From a virus, in IMG/VR virus record IMGVR_UViG_3300024319_000789, positions 1 through 35,363 of that record: 35,363 nucleotides of DNA. The stretch is one strand, 5' to 3'. The notes under the pieces are model-generated. The model had not been told where the DNA came from. It searched no databases and saw only the letters and a program-made list of their open reading frames with translations. Positions 29,324 through 35,363 of this stretch are shown piece after piece (position 1 is the first letter of the stretch; every line of letters begins with the position of its first letter). Made by a program: the position numbers and the translations under genes.

Positions 29324-29622
29324 TGTTAGACTTACATGGATACACAGTTAACGATGCATTTAAAAAGTTCAACGAAACAGTTGATCACTTTTATCATGCA
29401 CAATATAAAAAGTTAACTGCAATAACTGGACATGGTGAAATTAGTAAAGAAATTGAAACATGGGCAGAAAATAATCAATACATTAGAAGTATTGAAAGAC
29501 AAGACCCTAACAAAGGATCTTACTTAATACTACTTAAAAAGAAAAAAGTACAAGCAACTGCAAGTACTGAAAAAGTAGATTTATCTCCACTATTACAAAA
29601 ATTTAATGCACATAGACGTTAG
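29323..29622 (+). CDS. Smr-domain protein
   Basis: 99 residues with LDLHGYTVNDAFKKFNETVDHFYH, TAITGHGE and a closing GSYLILLKKKK strand, the signature of the Smr domain (LDLHG and the TGxG turn), linked to nicking of DNA or cleavage of RNA. ATG 29323 shares a base with the Fpr stop. Short stand-alone form; converges with the reverse gene, overlapping by 4 bases. Confidence 0.88.
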   Translation: MLDLHGYTVNDAFKKFNETVDHFYHAQYKKLTAITGHGEISKEIETWAENNQYIRSIERQDPNKGSYLILLKKKKVQATASTEKVDLSPLLQKFNAHRR

Positions 29623-30317
29623 TAGGCTTTAAACAGTTCTAGTTTCTTATCTTGCTTTTGAGGGTCAATTAATGTTGTTGCACCTGTGCTCTTTTTTGAC
29701 TCTCCACGATCGCTATAAACAAGCAAAAAATTAATGCCATTGTCAAGTGCTTCTTTTTTACATGTTTCAATAAGATGTTTGTTGTATTCCATAACAATAT
29801 ATTGCCAAGTAACATGTTGAGACATACTTGCACCTAGTTTCATAGCATCAATTATCAGTTGAGCATCCTGACCTTGTCTATATGTAGCGGCAACAGTAGG
29901 ATCACCATCAACACCAAATGTCCAAGTAACATTTCCGCCGATTGTAAATGCTTTTTTATACCATTCTATATTAGGTGCTTGAGCCGCCGTGTTTATTTTG
30001 ATGCGTGTTTTTGGGTAGTATTCTTTTGCAAATTCTAATGCTGGTAGAATGTTTTTCCAATATACCGGATCACTGTAGTTACCACACAATGTAATACTTT
30101 TAAAAAAGTATAAAAACTTTTCAAAGTTTTCTAGTGTTAACACTCCAGTCTTTCTTAATGAGTCGTTGAACTCAAATCTACCATATGAATCCTTTGGCAG
30201 ATTCTTTTTATTTCTAAAGCACATCTGACAATGTAGTATGCAAACACTACTAGTTTCAATATTAGGATGACCTTTAGTTTGAAATGTTAAAAAGTCGTGG
30301 TAATAATCATATGTCAT
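29619..30317 (-). CDS. radical SAM core protein (third copy)
   Basis: 232 residues. SSVCILHCQMCFR gives Cys26, Cys30 and Cys33 of the radical SAM cluster almost at the N-terminus; ITLCGNYSDPVY stands in the place of the GGEP motif. Unlike the two + strand copies it has no N-terminal Cys domain of its own; that part seems to be in the gene just upstream. ATG 30317 overlaps the upstream stop as TAATG; a GTG nine bases earlier is possible. Substrate unknown. Confidence 0.82.
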   Translation of the reverse strand: MTYDYYHDFLTFQTKGHPNIETSSVCILHCQMCFRNKKNLPKDSYGRFEFNDSLRKTGVLTLENFEKFLYFFKSITLCGNYSDPVYWKNILPALEFAKEYYPKTRIKINTAAQAPNIEWYKKAFTIGGNVTWTFGVDGDPTVAATYRQGQDAQLIIDAMKLGASMSQHVTWQYIVMEYNKHLIETCKKEALDNGINFLLVYSDRGESKKSTGATTLIDPQKQDKKLELFKAY

Positions 30318-30619
30318 TACTTGCACCGTTTTTTACAAATTGACATCAAGTTCTTTTCGTGTGCTAACTCATCAACAAAAGACTTCCACTGTGGTTTATT
30401 TAACACAGCCCATATACCTTTATTATTAGATAACTTTAGTTCAGGATCCATAAGTCCATGTCTTTTATGTAACGTATCTCTTATATCTTTACGATTACAC
30501 CAAACACAAGGCATCAGGAAATCTTCTTGCACATAAGCAAGTCCTTTAGGTTTAGATTTATCTTTGCGAACTGGGTTTCCGTCTACAACGTCAAACGGCA
30601 TACACTGTGGTTTAAACAT
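30317..30619 (-). CDS. Cys-rich partner, resembles a split SPASM-like domain
   Basis: 100 residues: MPCVWCNRKDIRD, then LSNNKGIWAVLNKPQWKSF and SICKKRCK at the end. The order PC-x2-C, an N-x-I-x-x-V/I-L-N segment and a closing C-x3-C matches the auxiliary-cluster regions fused to other twitch/SPASM radical SAM proteins, including the N-termini in this window. It is coupled (TAATG) to the radical SAM core. ATG 30619 is chosen; the frame upstream to 30724 is hydrophobic and overlaps a promoter. The split-domain reading is inference. Confidence 0.7.
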   Translation of the reverse strand: MFKPQCMPFDVVDGNPVRKDKSKPKGLAYVQEDFLMPCVWCNRKDIRDTLHKRHGLMDPELKLSNNKGIWAVLNKPQWKSFVDELAHEKNLMSICKKRCK

Positions 30620-30624
30620 ATATG

Positions 30625-30632
30625 TATTTATT
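30625..30632 (-). promoter_or_regulatory. late promoter on the reverse strand
   Basis: Reverse complement reads AATAAATA. It ends only 5 bases before ATG 30619, so a late transcript would be essentially leaderless. Confidence 0.5.
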
Positions 30633-30645
30633 ATACAGAAAAAGG

Positions 30646-30673
30646 TTGACAGAACTTCTATATGTGCTATATT
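30646..30673 (+). promoter_or_regulatory. early promoter of the shared family (copy 1)
   Basis: AAAGG-TTGACA (30646-30651), 16-nt spacer ending GTGC, TATATT (30668-30673), followed by AGTAAGTTAA. The same layout recurs at 32737, 32930, 34634 and 35056. Confidence 0.9.
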
Positions 30674-30705
30674 AGTATAGTAAGTTAAGAAAATAAGGAA
30701 AAAAC

Positions 30706-31818
30706 ATGCAAAATATTCAAACACTTCCAGAGTTATTTAAAAGAGATACTAAAGGTAAAATTAGAACATTGACTATCCAATATGGATATGATATGGAGAT
30801 GGCTGGTATTAGAAGCATATCGGGTATTGTAGATGGTAAGAAAATTACTAGTGTTTGGAATATGAGTGCTCCTACTAACGTTGGTAGAAGCAACGAAAGA
30901 GATGCTTTAACACAAGCACAGTTTGAAGCACAAGCGGAATGGGATAAAAAGTCCGCTAAAGAATACTTTACTAATATTGCTGATATAGATAGTTATGAGC
31001 AGTTTAAGCCAATGTTAGCACATGATTACACTAAAAGGCCACAAAGCAGTGGTTACAGTCAGCCTAAACTAGATGGTATTAGATGTGTTTTTGATAAAAA
31101 TGGTATGTGGACTAGAGCAGGAAAGCCTATTACAAGTTGTCCACACATTTGGAAATCATTAGAAAAGTTTATTACAGAGAATCCAAATTTAGTTATTGAT
31201 GGTGAATTATACAATCATGAACTAAAAGCAGACTTCAACAAAATTACAAGTTTAGTTAGAAAACTAAAAAGTACACCTGCTGATATGGAAGAAGCGGCAC
31301 AATTAGTGCAGTACCATGTGTATGATTGTTTTGATAAAAACGATCCTAGTGCAAACTTTGTTGATAGAGTAAAAGTGCTAAAGTCATTGAGAAGTGATAT
31401 TATTAAGCCTGTACCAACTGATTACTGTGAAACACAAGAAGAACTTGATGCTTGTTATAGTGCTTATACTGAAGATGGCTATGAAGGTCAAATGGTAAGA
31501 AACAATACACCATATGAGTGTAAAAGAAGTAAAAACTTGTTAAAGAGAAAAGAGTTTATTACTGAAGAATTTAAAGTTGTACAAGTTATTGAAGGACAAG
31601 GTGCATGGACTGGATATGCAAAAAGGTTTATACTTGCATTACCAGATGGTACTGAATTTGGTAGTGGCGTTAGAGGTACACAAGCACAATTAAAAGAGTT
31701 GTTGGAAAACAGTGAAAAGCCTAACTGGGCAACATGTAGATTCTTTGAACTTACACCAGATGGTATTCCAAGATTTCCAGTTGTAGTTGATTATGGAACA
31801 GGCGAAAGGAACGACTAA
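30706..31818 (+). CDS. ATP-dependent DNA ligase
   Basis: 370 residues. The N-terminal 90 resemble the WGR-like domain of some viral ligases (GKIRTLTIQYGY .. SNERDALTQAQFEAQAEW). The ligase core has SQPKLDGIR with nucleophile Lys121, VIDGELY (163-169), EGQMVR (260-265) and LLKRKEF (278-284), then an OB domain with VIEGQGAW and ATCRFFELTPDGIPRFPV. It seals nicks during phage replication and repair. AAGGA is 7 bases before the ATG. Confidence 0.93.
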   Translation: MQNIQTLPELFKRDTKGKIRTLTIQYGYDMEMAGIRSISGIVDGKKITSVWNMSAPTNVGRSNERDALTQAQFEAQAEWDKKSAKEYFTNIADIDSYEQFKPMLAHDYTKRPQSSGYSQPKLDGIRCVFDKNGMWTRAGKPITSCPHIWKSLEKFITENPNLVIDGELYNHELKADFNKITSLVRKLKSTPADMEEAAQLVQYHVYDCFDKNDPSANFVDRVKVLKSLRSDIIKPVPTDYCETQEELDACYSAYTEDGYEGQMVRNNTPYECKRSKNLLKRKEFITEEFKVVQVIEGQGAWTGYAKRFILALPDGTEFGSGVRGTQAQLKELLENSEKPNWATCRFFELTPDGIPRFPVVVDYGTGERND

Positions 31819-32006
31819 TGGCATTTGAATCAGAAGAAATAAACACTCGCGATCATCACTTAGTTGGTACACGTTGGCCTGTTATAGGTAGTAAGGGTGA
31901 TGCATACGAAGTAGTTATGTGGGATAGAGGTTGGGAATGTTCATGTCCTGCTTTTAGAAAGTGTAAACATATTAAAGGCGTTGAAGCCGGATTGCTTGGC
32001 GAATAA
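31818..32006 (+). CDS. SWIM-type zinc-finger mini-protein
   Basis: 62 residues. WECSCPAFRKCKHIKG gives C41-x-C43 and C49-x-H51, the SWIM zinc pattern CxC-xn-CxH. SWIM domains bind DNA or proteins. The ATG shares a base with the ligase stop, so a role beside the ligase is plausible (inference). Confidence 0.82.
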   Translation: MAFESEEINTRDHHLVGTRWPVIGSKGDAYEVVMWDRGWECSCPAFRKCKHIKGVEAGLLGE

Positions 32007-32007
32007 T

Positions 32008-32127
32008 TTGGACTTATTCACTTTAATAGATAAACTTTTAAAGTTGTTTTTTATTATATGGATGTTGGTTGTCGTTATTAACACACTAGGTCCAGACTTT
32101 ATAAACGGAACAGGAATATTTGGATGA
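32008..32127 (+). CDS. single-pass membrane micro-protein, 39 aa
   Basis: TTG 32008 to TGA 32127. The product has one hydrophobic helix (LFFIIWMLVVVINTLG). It overlaps the thioesterase start as ATGA. The TTG start and the absence of a clear ribosome site keep confidence moderate. Confidence 0.48.
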   Translation: MDLFTLIDKLLKLFFIIWMLVVVINTLGPDFINGTGIFG

Positions 32128-32477
32128 TATTTAGAACAAGAAAAATGGTAGCACCAAAAGACTTGAATGCCATTGGCACTTTATTTGGCGGCAGAGTACT
32201 TGATTGGATTGATGAAGAAGCATACATTTATGTTACTTGTCAACTAGACAGTATGGATGTAGTTACGAAAACTATTGGACGTATTGACTTTGTAGAAGGT
32301 GCAAAGCATGGTGACATTGTTGAAATAGGTATGGAAACAGTTAAACTTGGTAAGACTAGTATTACTGTAAAAGCAACTATAAGAAATATGAAAACTAAAA
32401 AAATTATTACAGAAGTAGACGATATAGTGTTTGTTAACATTAAAGACGGTAAACCTTATCCACATGGAAAGGCTTAA
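32124..32477 (+). CDS. hot-dog acyl-CoA thioesterase, YciA-like
   Basis: 117 residues with LNAIGTLFGGRVLDWIDEEAY, the N-x-x-GT-x-F/G-G-x2-LxW-x-D motif of YciA/BFIT-type thioesterases, and IGRIDFVEGAKHGDIVEI and KTSITVKATI strands. These cleave acyl-CoA thioesters, possibly also acyl-ACP. The window also encodes an ACP, so the two may share a pathway (inference). Confidence 0.88.
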   Translation: MIFRTRKMVAPKDLNAIGTLFGGRVLDWIDEEAYIYVTCQLDSMDVVTKTIGRIDFVEGAKHGDIVEIGMETVKLGKTSITVKATIRNMKTKKIITEVDDIVFVNIKDGKPYPHGKA

Positions 32478-32479
32478 CT

Positions 32480-32641
32480 ATGGATTGTTATCACTGTGGA
32501 ACAGAATTAATTTGGGGTGGAGATCACGACTGTAGTGATGAAATGGTAGAATATTTAATAGAAACTAATCTTAGTTGTCCTAACTGTGGTAGTGTTGTTA
32601 TAGTGTATTTTCCAAAAGAAGAAGAGGGTATAGAATGTTAG
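32480..32641 (+). CDS. zinc-ribbon mini-protein, 53 aa
   Basis: CYHCGTELIWGG and SCPNCGSVV give two CxxC knuckles of a zinc ribbon, plus an extra Cys at GGDHDC. Acidic C-terminus ending IEC. AAAGG lies before the ATG. Role unknown; such proteins often bind nucleic acid or proteins. Confidence 0.75.
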   Translation: MDCYHCGTELIWGGDHDCSDEMVEYLIETNLSCPNCGSVVIVYFPKEEEGIEC

Positions 32642-32733
32642 AGTTTTACGGAGTAATGTTAGTTTTACATATTATAGCAGAAGCAAGTGGTAATTCAGAC
32701 TTGTTTATGATATGTGTAAGTGGGTGTAATTAA
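32635..32733 (+). CDS. micro-protein, 32 aa
   Basis: ATG 32635 to TAA 32733, overlapping the zinc-ribbon gene end by 7 bases. GAAGAGGG lies just upstream. Short hydrophobic stretch (YGVMLVLHIIAEA). Ends 4 bases before the next promoter. Function unknown. Confidence 0.45.
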   Translation: MLEFYGVMLVLHIIAEASGNSDLFMICVSGCN

Positions 32734-32736
32734 AGG

Positions 32737-32764
32737 TTGACATATAGTACAATAGTGCTATTAT
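32737..32764 (+). promoter_or_regulatory. early promoter of the shared family (copy 2)
   Basis: TTGACA (32737-32742), 16-nt spacer ending GTGC, TATTAT (32759-32764), then AGTAAGTTAACAAAAA, preceding the entericidin-like gene. Confidence 0.9.
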
Positions 32765-32797
32765 AAAATAGTAAGTTAACAAAAAACGGAGACGTAA

Positions 32798-32926
32798 ATG
32801 AAAAGTATTATAATTTTAATGTTAGCACTATCACTTGGTGCTTGTGGTACAATTGGTGGTATGGGTAAAGATGTTACAGATGCTGCTGAATGGTCTAAAG
32901 AAAAAATCTCAAAATCCTTAAAATAA
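32798..32926 (+). CDS. entericidin-like small lipoprotein
   Basis: 42 residues. Signal peptide with lipobox LGAC (Cys16), then GTIGGMGKDVTDAAEWSKEKI, very close in plan to entericidin EcnA/EcnB (GCNT..GKDV..AGE). Entericidins are tiny outer-membrane lipoproteins; EcnB is toxic and lytic, EcnA is its antidote. No partner is seen. It is a single-gene unit with a strong early promoter. Confidence 0.82.
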   Translation: MKSIIILMLALSLGACGTIGGMGKDVTDAAEWSKEKISKSLK

Positions 32927-32929
32927 AGG

Positions 32930-32957
32930 TTGACAAACCTTGTATATGTGCTATTGT
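32930..32957 (+). promoter_or_regulatory. early promoter of the shared family (copy 3)
   Basis: TTGACA (32930-32935), 16-nt spacer ending GTGC, TATTGT (32952-32957), then AGTAAGTTAACAAAAAGGA. Confidence 0.88.
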
Positions 32958-32987
32958 GTAATAGTAAGTTAACAAAAAGGAATTGAT

Positions 32988-33377
32988 ATGTTAGATATGA
33001 AATTTGAAGATGTAAGCCAAGAAACACTAGATGATGAAATTATGTTTGAAACTATGGATTATTTTAGTGTTTTAAAAAATGATCTTGGTATGGATAGTAT
33101 TTGGGATTTACCAGATGCTACTATTACTAGTGTTGATACTATGATTTTTGAAGATAAGCAATACAAAGTAAAGTATAAGTTTATTGAATCAATGGGTGCT
33201 ACAATGGACGATGTAAAGTGGGCAGAGGTAACAAGTATTACTACAAGTAGTAGTATTAAAGATCTTTGGTTTGCCGCTAACAGTTGTATTAAAAGAAGTG
33301 GTACACATCATAATTATATCGAAGGTTTTGAATTGTCTGAAGATGGTTTTACACTTAATCTTATTACAGGTTCTTAA
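32988..33377 (+). CDS. hypothetical acidic protein, 129 aa
   Basis: Acidic soluble protein, no motif recognised; contains SSSIKDLWFAANSCIKRSGTHH. AAGGA precedes ATG 32988. First gene of an early run of small ORFs that extends to 34629. Confidence 0.75.
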   Translation: MLDMKFEDVSQETLDDEIMFETMDYFSVLKNDLGMDSIWDLPDATITSVDTMIFEDKQYKVKYKFIESMGATMDDVKWAEVTSITTSSSIKDLWFAANSCIKRSGTHHNYIEGFELSEDGFTLNLITGS

Positions 33378-33524
33378 ATGGAAAAGGTTATTAGTGAAGA
33401 AGTAATCAAGGAACTTGAAAGTCGTAACTGGCTTTCTATTCCATGTTCAGAGGAGGCTATGGATAGCCTTTGTAATGCTAACGTGCCAAGTAATTGGTTA
33501 ATTAAGGAGTTTGATGATGTTTAG
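33378..33524 (+). CDS. hypothetical protein, 48 aa
   Basis: Starts right after the previous stop, ends TAG 33524 inside the next gene. Starts MEKVISEEVIKELESRNWLS; acidic, soluble. Codon use and coupling match the neighbours. Not recognised. Confidence 0.6.
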   Translation: MEKVISEEVIKELESRNWLSIPCSEEAMDSLCNANVPSNWLIKEFDDV

Positions 33525-33807
33525 TAAAGAAGTTATGTCGCCTATAGATTTTCCACCAAACGGAAAACAGGCATTGTTTAGTTTTGACAACTATGTTCTT
33601 AGTGTTGTACAACACAGTGGTTCATATGGTAATGCACAAGGCTTGTATGAAATTGGTATTTTTGAAGGTGATAACATGGTAGAGATGCCTGGTATTACTG
33701 AACCCGGTGATACTGTTAAAGGATTTTTATCTGAAACAGAAGTTAACGGTATTATTAAAAAAATGACATCGGTTACAGGTGTTGAACCATTTTTATTTAA
33801 GGAGTAA
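33517..33807 (+). CDS. hypothetical protein, 96 aa
   Basis: ATG 33517 lies 7 bases after AAGGAG; ATG 33514 and TTG 33511 are alternatives. The central part (FDNYVLSVVQHSGSYGNAQGLYEIGIFE) and the C-terminal FLSETEVNGIIKKMTSVTG are typical of an unnamed small phage protein found in T4-like cyanophages. Confidence 0.72.
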   Translation: MFSKEVMSPIDFPPNGKQALFSFDNYVLSVVQHSGSYGNAQGLYEIGIFEGDNMVEMPGITEPGDTVKGFLSETEVNGIIKKMTSVTGVEPFLFKE

Positions 33808-33810
33808 GAC

Positions 33811-33993
33811 ATGAATGGAACTTTAAAAGATATTGACGATTTGAAACAAGCACAATCTTTACTAGAAGGTGCTAGTGATGAAAAACGTGCTGGTGTGCAA
33901 ATTATTCAAAATATGATTGCTACTAAAGAAGCAGAAGTTAACTCATATGAAAAGCAAATGGATTTGTTCTTTGCTGATACTGTTTTTAAATAG
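33811..33993 (+). CDS. hypothetical helical protein, 60 aa
   Basis: Helical and charged; AAGGAG lies 8 bases before the ATG. Not recognised. Confidence 0.68.
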   Translation: MNGTLKDIDDLKQAQSLLEGASDEKRAGVQIIQNMIATKEAEVNSYEKQMDLFFADTVFK

Positions 33994-34001
33994 GAAGTAC
34001 A

Positions 34002-34175
34002 ATGTTAGTTTATGACGAAAATAGACAAATGGAAAGAGCAAAAGCAATTATGTCTTTGCTCGAAATAGGTGATCTTAGTCCGTGGGCTGAGTCGTATTGG
34101 AAAAGTGTACTAGCTCGATTGTCACGAAGTCAAGTGCAATTAGAGTATGCTTACAATAAGGCCTTGTCAAACTAA
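34002..34175 (+). CDS. hypothetical protein, 57 aa
   Basis: ATG 34002 to TAA 34175, with AGGAA upstream. Helical (MERAKAIMSLLEIGDLSPWAE..). Its stop shares a base with the next ATG (TAATG). Not recognised. Confidence 0.65.
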   Translation: MLVYDENRQMERAKAIMSLLEIGDLSPWAESYWKSVLARLSRSQVQLEYAYNKALSN

Positions 34176-34429
34176 TGCCTCAGACTAATCGTAACCAATA
34201 CAGAAAAGAATATGACGAATTAATAATTCGCAGAAAAGCCATTGCCTTTAGGGCAATTGGTTTCTTACAAGCATTGGTTAAGATGGATGATAATATTGGT
34301 CCTGCTACTAGGATTCACATGGCTAGTATTGTATCAGAATACAATAAAATAGATCAAGAGATTGATCATATATCAAGTCTATTAGATTTAATAGATCATA
34401 ACGAAAATACTGATTTTGGAGAATGGTAA
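34175..34429 (+). CDS. hypothetical helical protein, 84 aa
   Basis: Basic start (PQTNRNQYRKEYDELIIRRK), then helices; no motif. Coupled at both ends by TAATG overlaps. Confidence 0.66.
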   Translation: MPQTNRNQYRKEYDELIIRRKAIAFRAIGFLQALVKMDDNIGPATRIHMASIVSEYNKIDQEIDHISSLLDLIDHNENTDFGEW

Positions 34430-34629
34430 TGGTTATAGATGCAACTTCGTCCTTTGCGGCTAAGATGTTTGCAAATACTTTTCAACGTGATGTTGGAAAT
34501 AAATGGAAAGTTCAAGTAGAATACTCAAGTGATCTTAATACTCCATATGAATGGTTTGATATTGAGTTTTCTTTGCTTGAGAAAGCCACCGGAAAAATAC
34601 ATGAGATTCCTGAAGAAATCTTTCAATAA
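34429..34629 (+). CDS. hypothetical protein, 66 aa
   Basis: ATG 34429 is preferred because GGAG lies 9 bases upstream; ATG 34423 is possible. Contains WKVQVEYSSDLNTPYEWFDIEF. Last gene of the run begun at 32988. Confidence 0.64.
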   Translation: MVIDATSSFAAKMFANTFQRDVGNKWKVQVEYSSDLNTPYEWFDIEFSLLEKATGKIHEIPEEIFQ

Positions 34630-34633
34630 AAGG

Positions 34634-34661
34634 TTGACACATTCCTATAACGTGCTATTAT
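34634..34661 (+). promoter_or_regulatory. early promoter of the shared family (copy 4)
   Basis: TTGACA (34634-34639), 16-nt spacer ending GTGC, TATTAT (34656-34661), then AGTAAGTTAACAAAAAGGAG. Confidence 0.9.
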
Positions 34662-34692
34662 ATAATAGTAAGTTAACAAAAAGGAGTTGCAC

Positions 34693-35049
34693 ATGGTACA
34701 GAAAATGAAATTGTTTCAAATTGTAATTGACAAAGATTTGTCCGATCTTATTAATAAAGAAGGTTGGGATTGTCATGTTAAAGCAAAGGCAAAATTATTG
34801 AGTATGGATGGCAATCCTAGTATTGGCATTAAACACAAATGTTATAGTCATGTTGCAAATATTATTGCAGATGATTTAAATCATGCATTTGAGGCAGGTA
34901 ATATTGGTCCTGCTGATAGAGTTGAAAAGATTGCTCCAAAAATGACTAGTGTTAGTGTTGGTGACATTATTGAAGATGACACAGGTACATGGATGTGTGA
35001 TAGTTTTGGTTGGAAAGAAGTTACATGGGATCAGTACAATACTTTATAA
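34693..35049 (+). CDS. hypothetical protein, 118 aa
   Basis: ATG 34693, 6 bases after AAGGAG. Soluble alpha/beta with IGIKHKCYSHVANIIADDLNHA and a C-terminal IEDDTGTWMCDSFGW. Not recognised. Single gene between two early promoters. Confidence 0.74.
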   Translation: MVQKMKLFQIVIDKDLSDLINKEGWDCHVKAKAKLLSMDGNPSIGIKHKCYSHVANIIADDLNHAFEAGNIGPADRVEKIAPKMTSVSVGDIIEDDTGTWMCDSFGWKEVTWDQYNTL

Positions 35050-35055
35050 AAAAGG

Positions 35056-35083
35056 TTGACAGATCCGTATATCGTGCTATTAT
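35056..35083 (+). promoter_or_regulatory. early promoter of the shared family (copy 5)
   Basis: TTGACA (35056-35061), 16-nt spacer ending GTGC, TATTAT (35078-35083), then AGTAGTAAGTTAA. Confidence 0.9.
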
Positions 35084-35115
35084 AAGTAGTAAGTTAAAAA
35101 AACAGGAGATATTAA

Positions 35116-35363
35116 ATGTATAGCAAAGAATTAGAAACTGCACTAGAGGCAATGAGAGCAATTAGAGATACTGAAGAAATGCATGTATTGGCAAGCGAAT
35201 ATAACAGGCATGTAAACTTTTTAAGAAAAAACAAAGGTTCTAATGTTGTTGTAGGTGATCAGATTGTTTGGAAATATGGTGGACTTGAAAAAGTTGGTAA
35301 AGTTGTTAAAGTAAACAGAGTTTCAGTTGAAGTACAGAATGTTGGAAATACTCCGTTTGGTGC
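35116..35363 (+). CDS. hypothetical protein, cut by the window end
   Basis: ATG 35116 with AGGAGA 7 bases upstream; 82 codons are visible with no stop. An N-terminal helix (ELETALEAMRAIRDTEEMHVL), then a beta part (NVVVGDQIVWKYGGLEKVGKV), resembling a small SH3-like barrel. Not recognised. Confidence 0.65.
   Translation, partial: MYSKELETALEAMRAIRDTEEMHVLASEYNRHVNFLRKNKGSNVVVGDQIVWKYGGLEKVGKVVKVNRVSVEVQNVGNTPFG

Overview
The window is a densely packed, AT-rich stretch from a T4-type tailed phage, probably marine. No host chromosomal backbone, integrase or insertion sequence is seen. Genes are short, mostly on the + strand and often overlap as ATGA or TAATG. T4-style late promoters (TATAAATA) occur on both strands, beside sigma70-like promoters (TTGACA/T, 16-17 nt, TGC-TAT-A/T-T). 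Four phage tRNAs and phage-type genes (bS21, Hsp20, UvdE, DNA ligase, dCMP deaminase, Prs, radical SAM enzymes, a fibre-like protein) agree. Host clues (ClpS adaptor, DUF3563, a lone Fis-type HTH, pseudoazurin, entericidin-like lipoprotein) suggest a Gram-negative, probably alphaproteobacterial host; this is inference.

Layout. 1-5270: a large membrane/coiled-coil protein, bS21, Hsp20 with a structured leader, then a three-gene membrane cassette whose first two genes look like an ExbB/TolQ/MotA channel and its ExbD/TolR/MotB partner, then ClpS. 5290-9050: glycine-zipper protein, cupin, cytidylyltransferase, PRPP synthase, a membrane protein and a GMP reductase gene interrupted by an in-frame TAA. 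9050-10650: a 370-base non-coding stretch with terminator, early and late promoters and a hairpin-rich leader, then small genes and a pseudoazurin. 10690-16170: conserved small proteins, a reverse-strand Fis-like protein and a secreted protein with ten 22-residue Cys repeats. 16170-20650: small phage proteins, then two tRNA pairs (Thr, Ala / Ser, Gly) flanking a nitroreductase-like protein and an acyl carrier protein, then a radical SAM enzyme. 20690-24460: methyltransferase-like protein, fibre, UvdE, and a small reverse-strand protein. 24530-30620: DNA methylase, a second radical SAM enzyme, a candidate structured RNA, dCMP deaminase, ferredoxin-NADP reductase, Smr protein, and a reverse-strand radical SAM enzyme split from its Cys-rich partner domain. 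30640-35363: ATP-dependent ligase and many small ORFs, with five near-identical promoters carrying a shared leader.

How the genes may work together (inference): ribosome and protein-quality control (bS21, tRNAs, Hsp20, ClpS), nucleotide supply (Prs, GuaC, dCMP deaminase), DNA repair or protection (UvdE, ligase, methylase), redox and radical chemistry (pseudoazurin, Fpr, three radical SAM proteins, nitroreductase-like, ACP, thioesterase) and envelope manipulation (ExbB/ExbD-like pair, glycine-zipper protein, entericidin-like lipoprotein, Cys-repeat protein). The strongest candidates for something undescribed are the phage proton-channel cassette, the two structured RNAs, the tRNA-Ser with anticodon ACT, the interrupted guaC and the split radical SAM enzyme.
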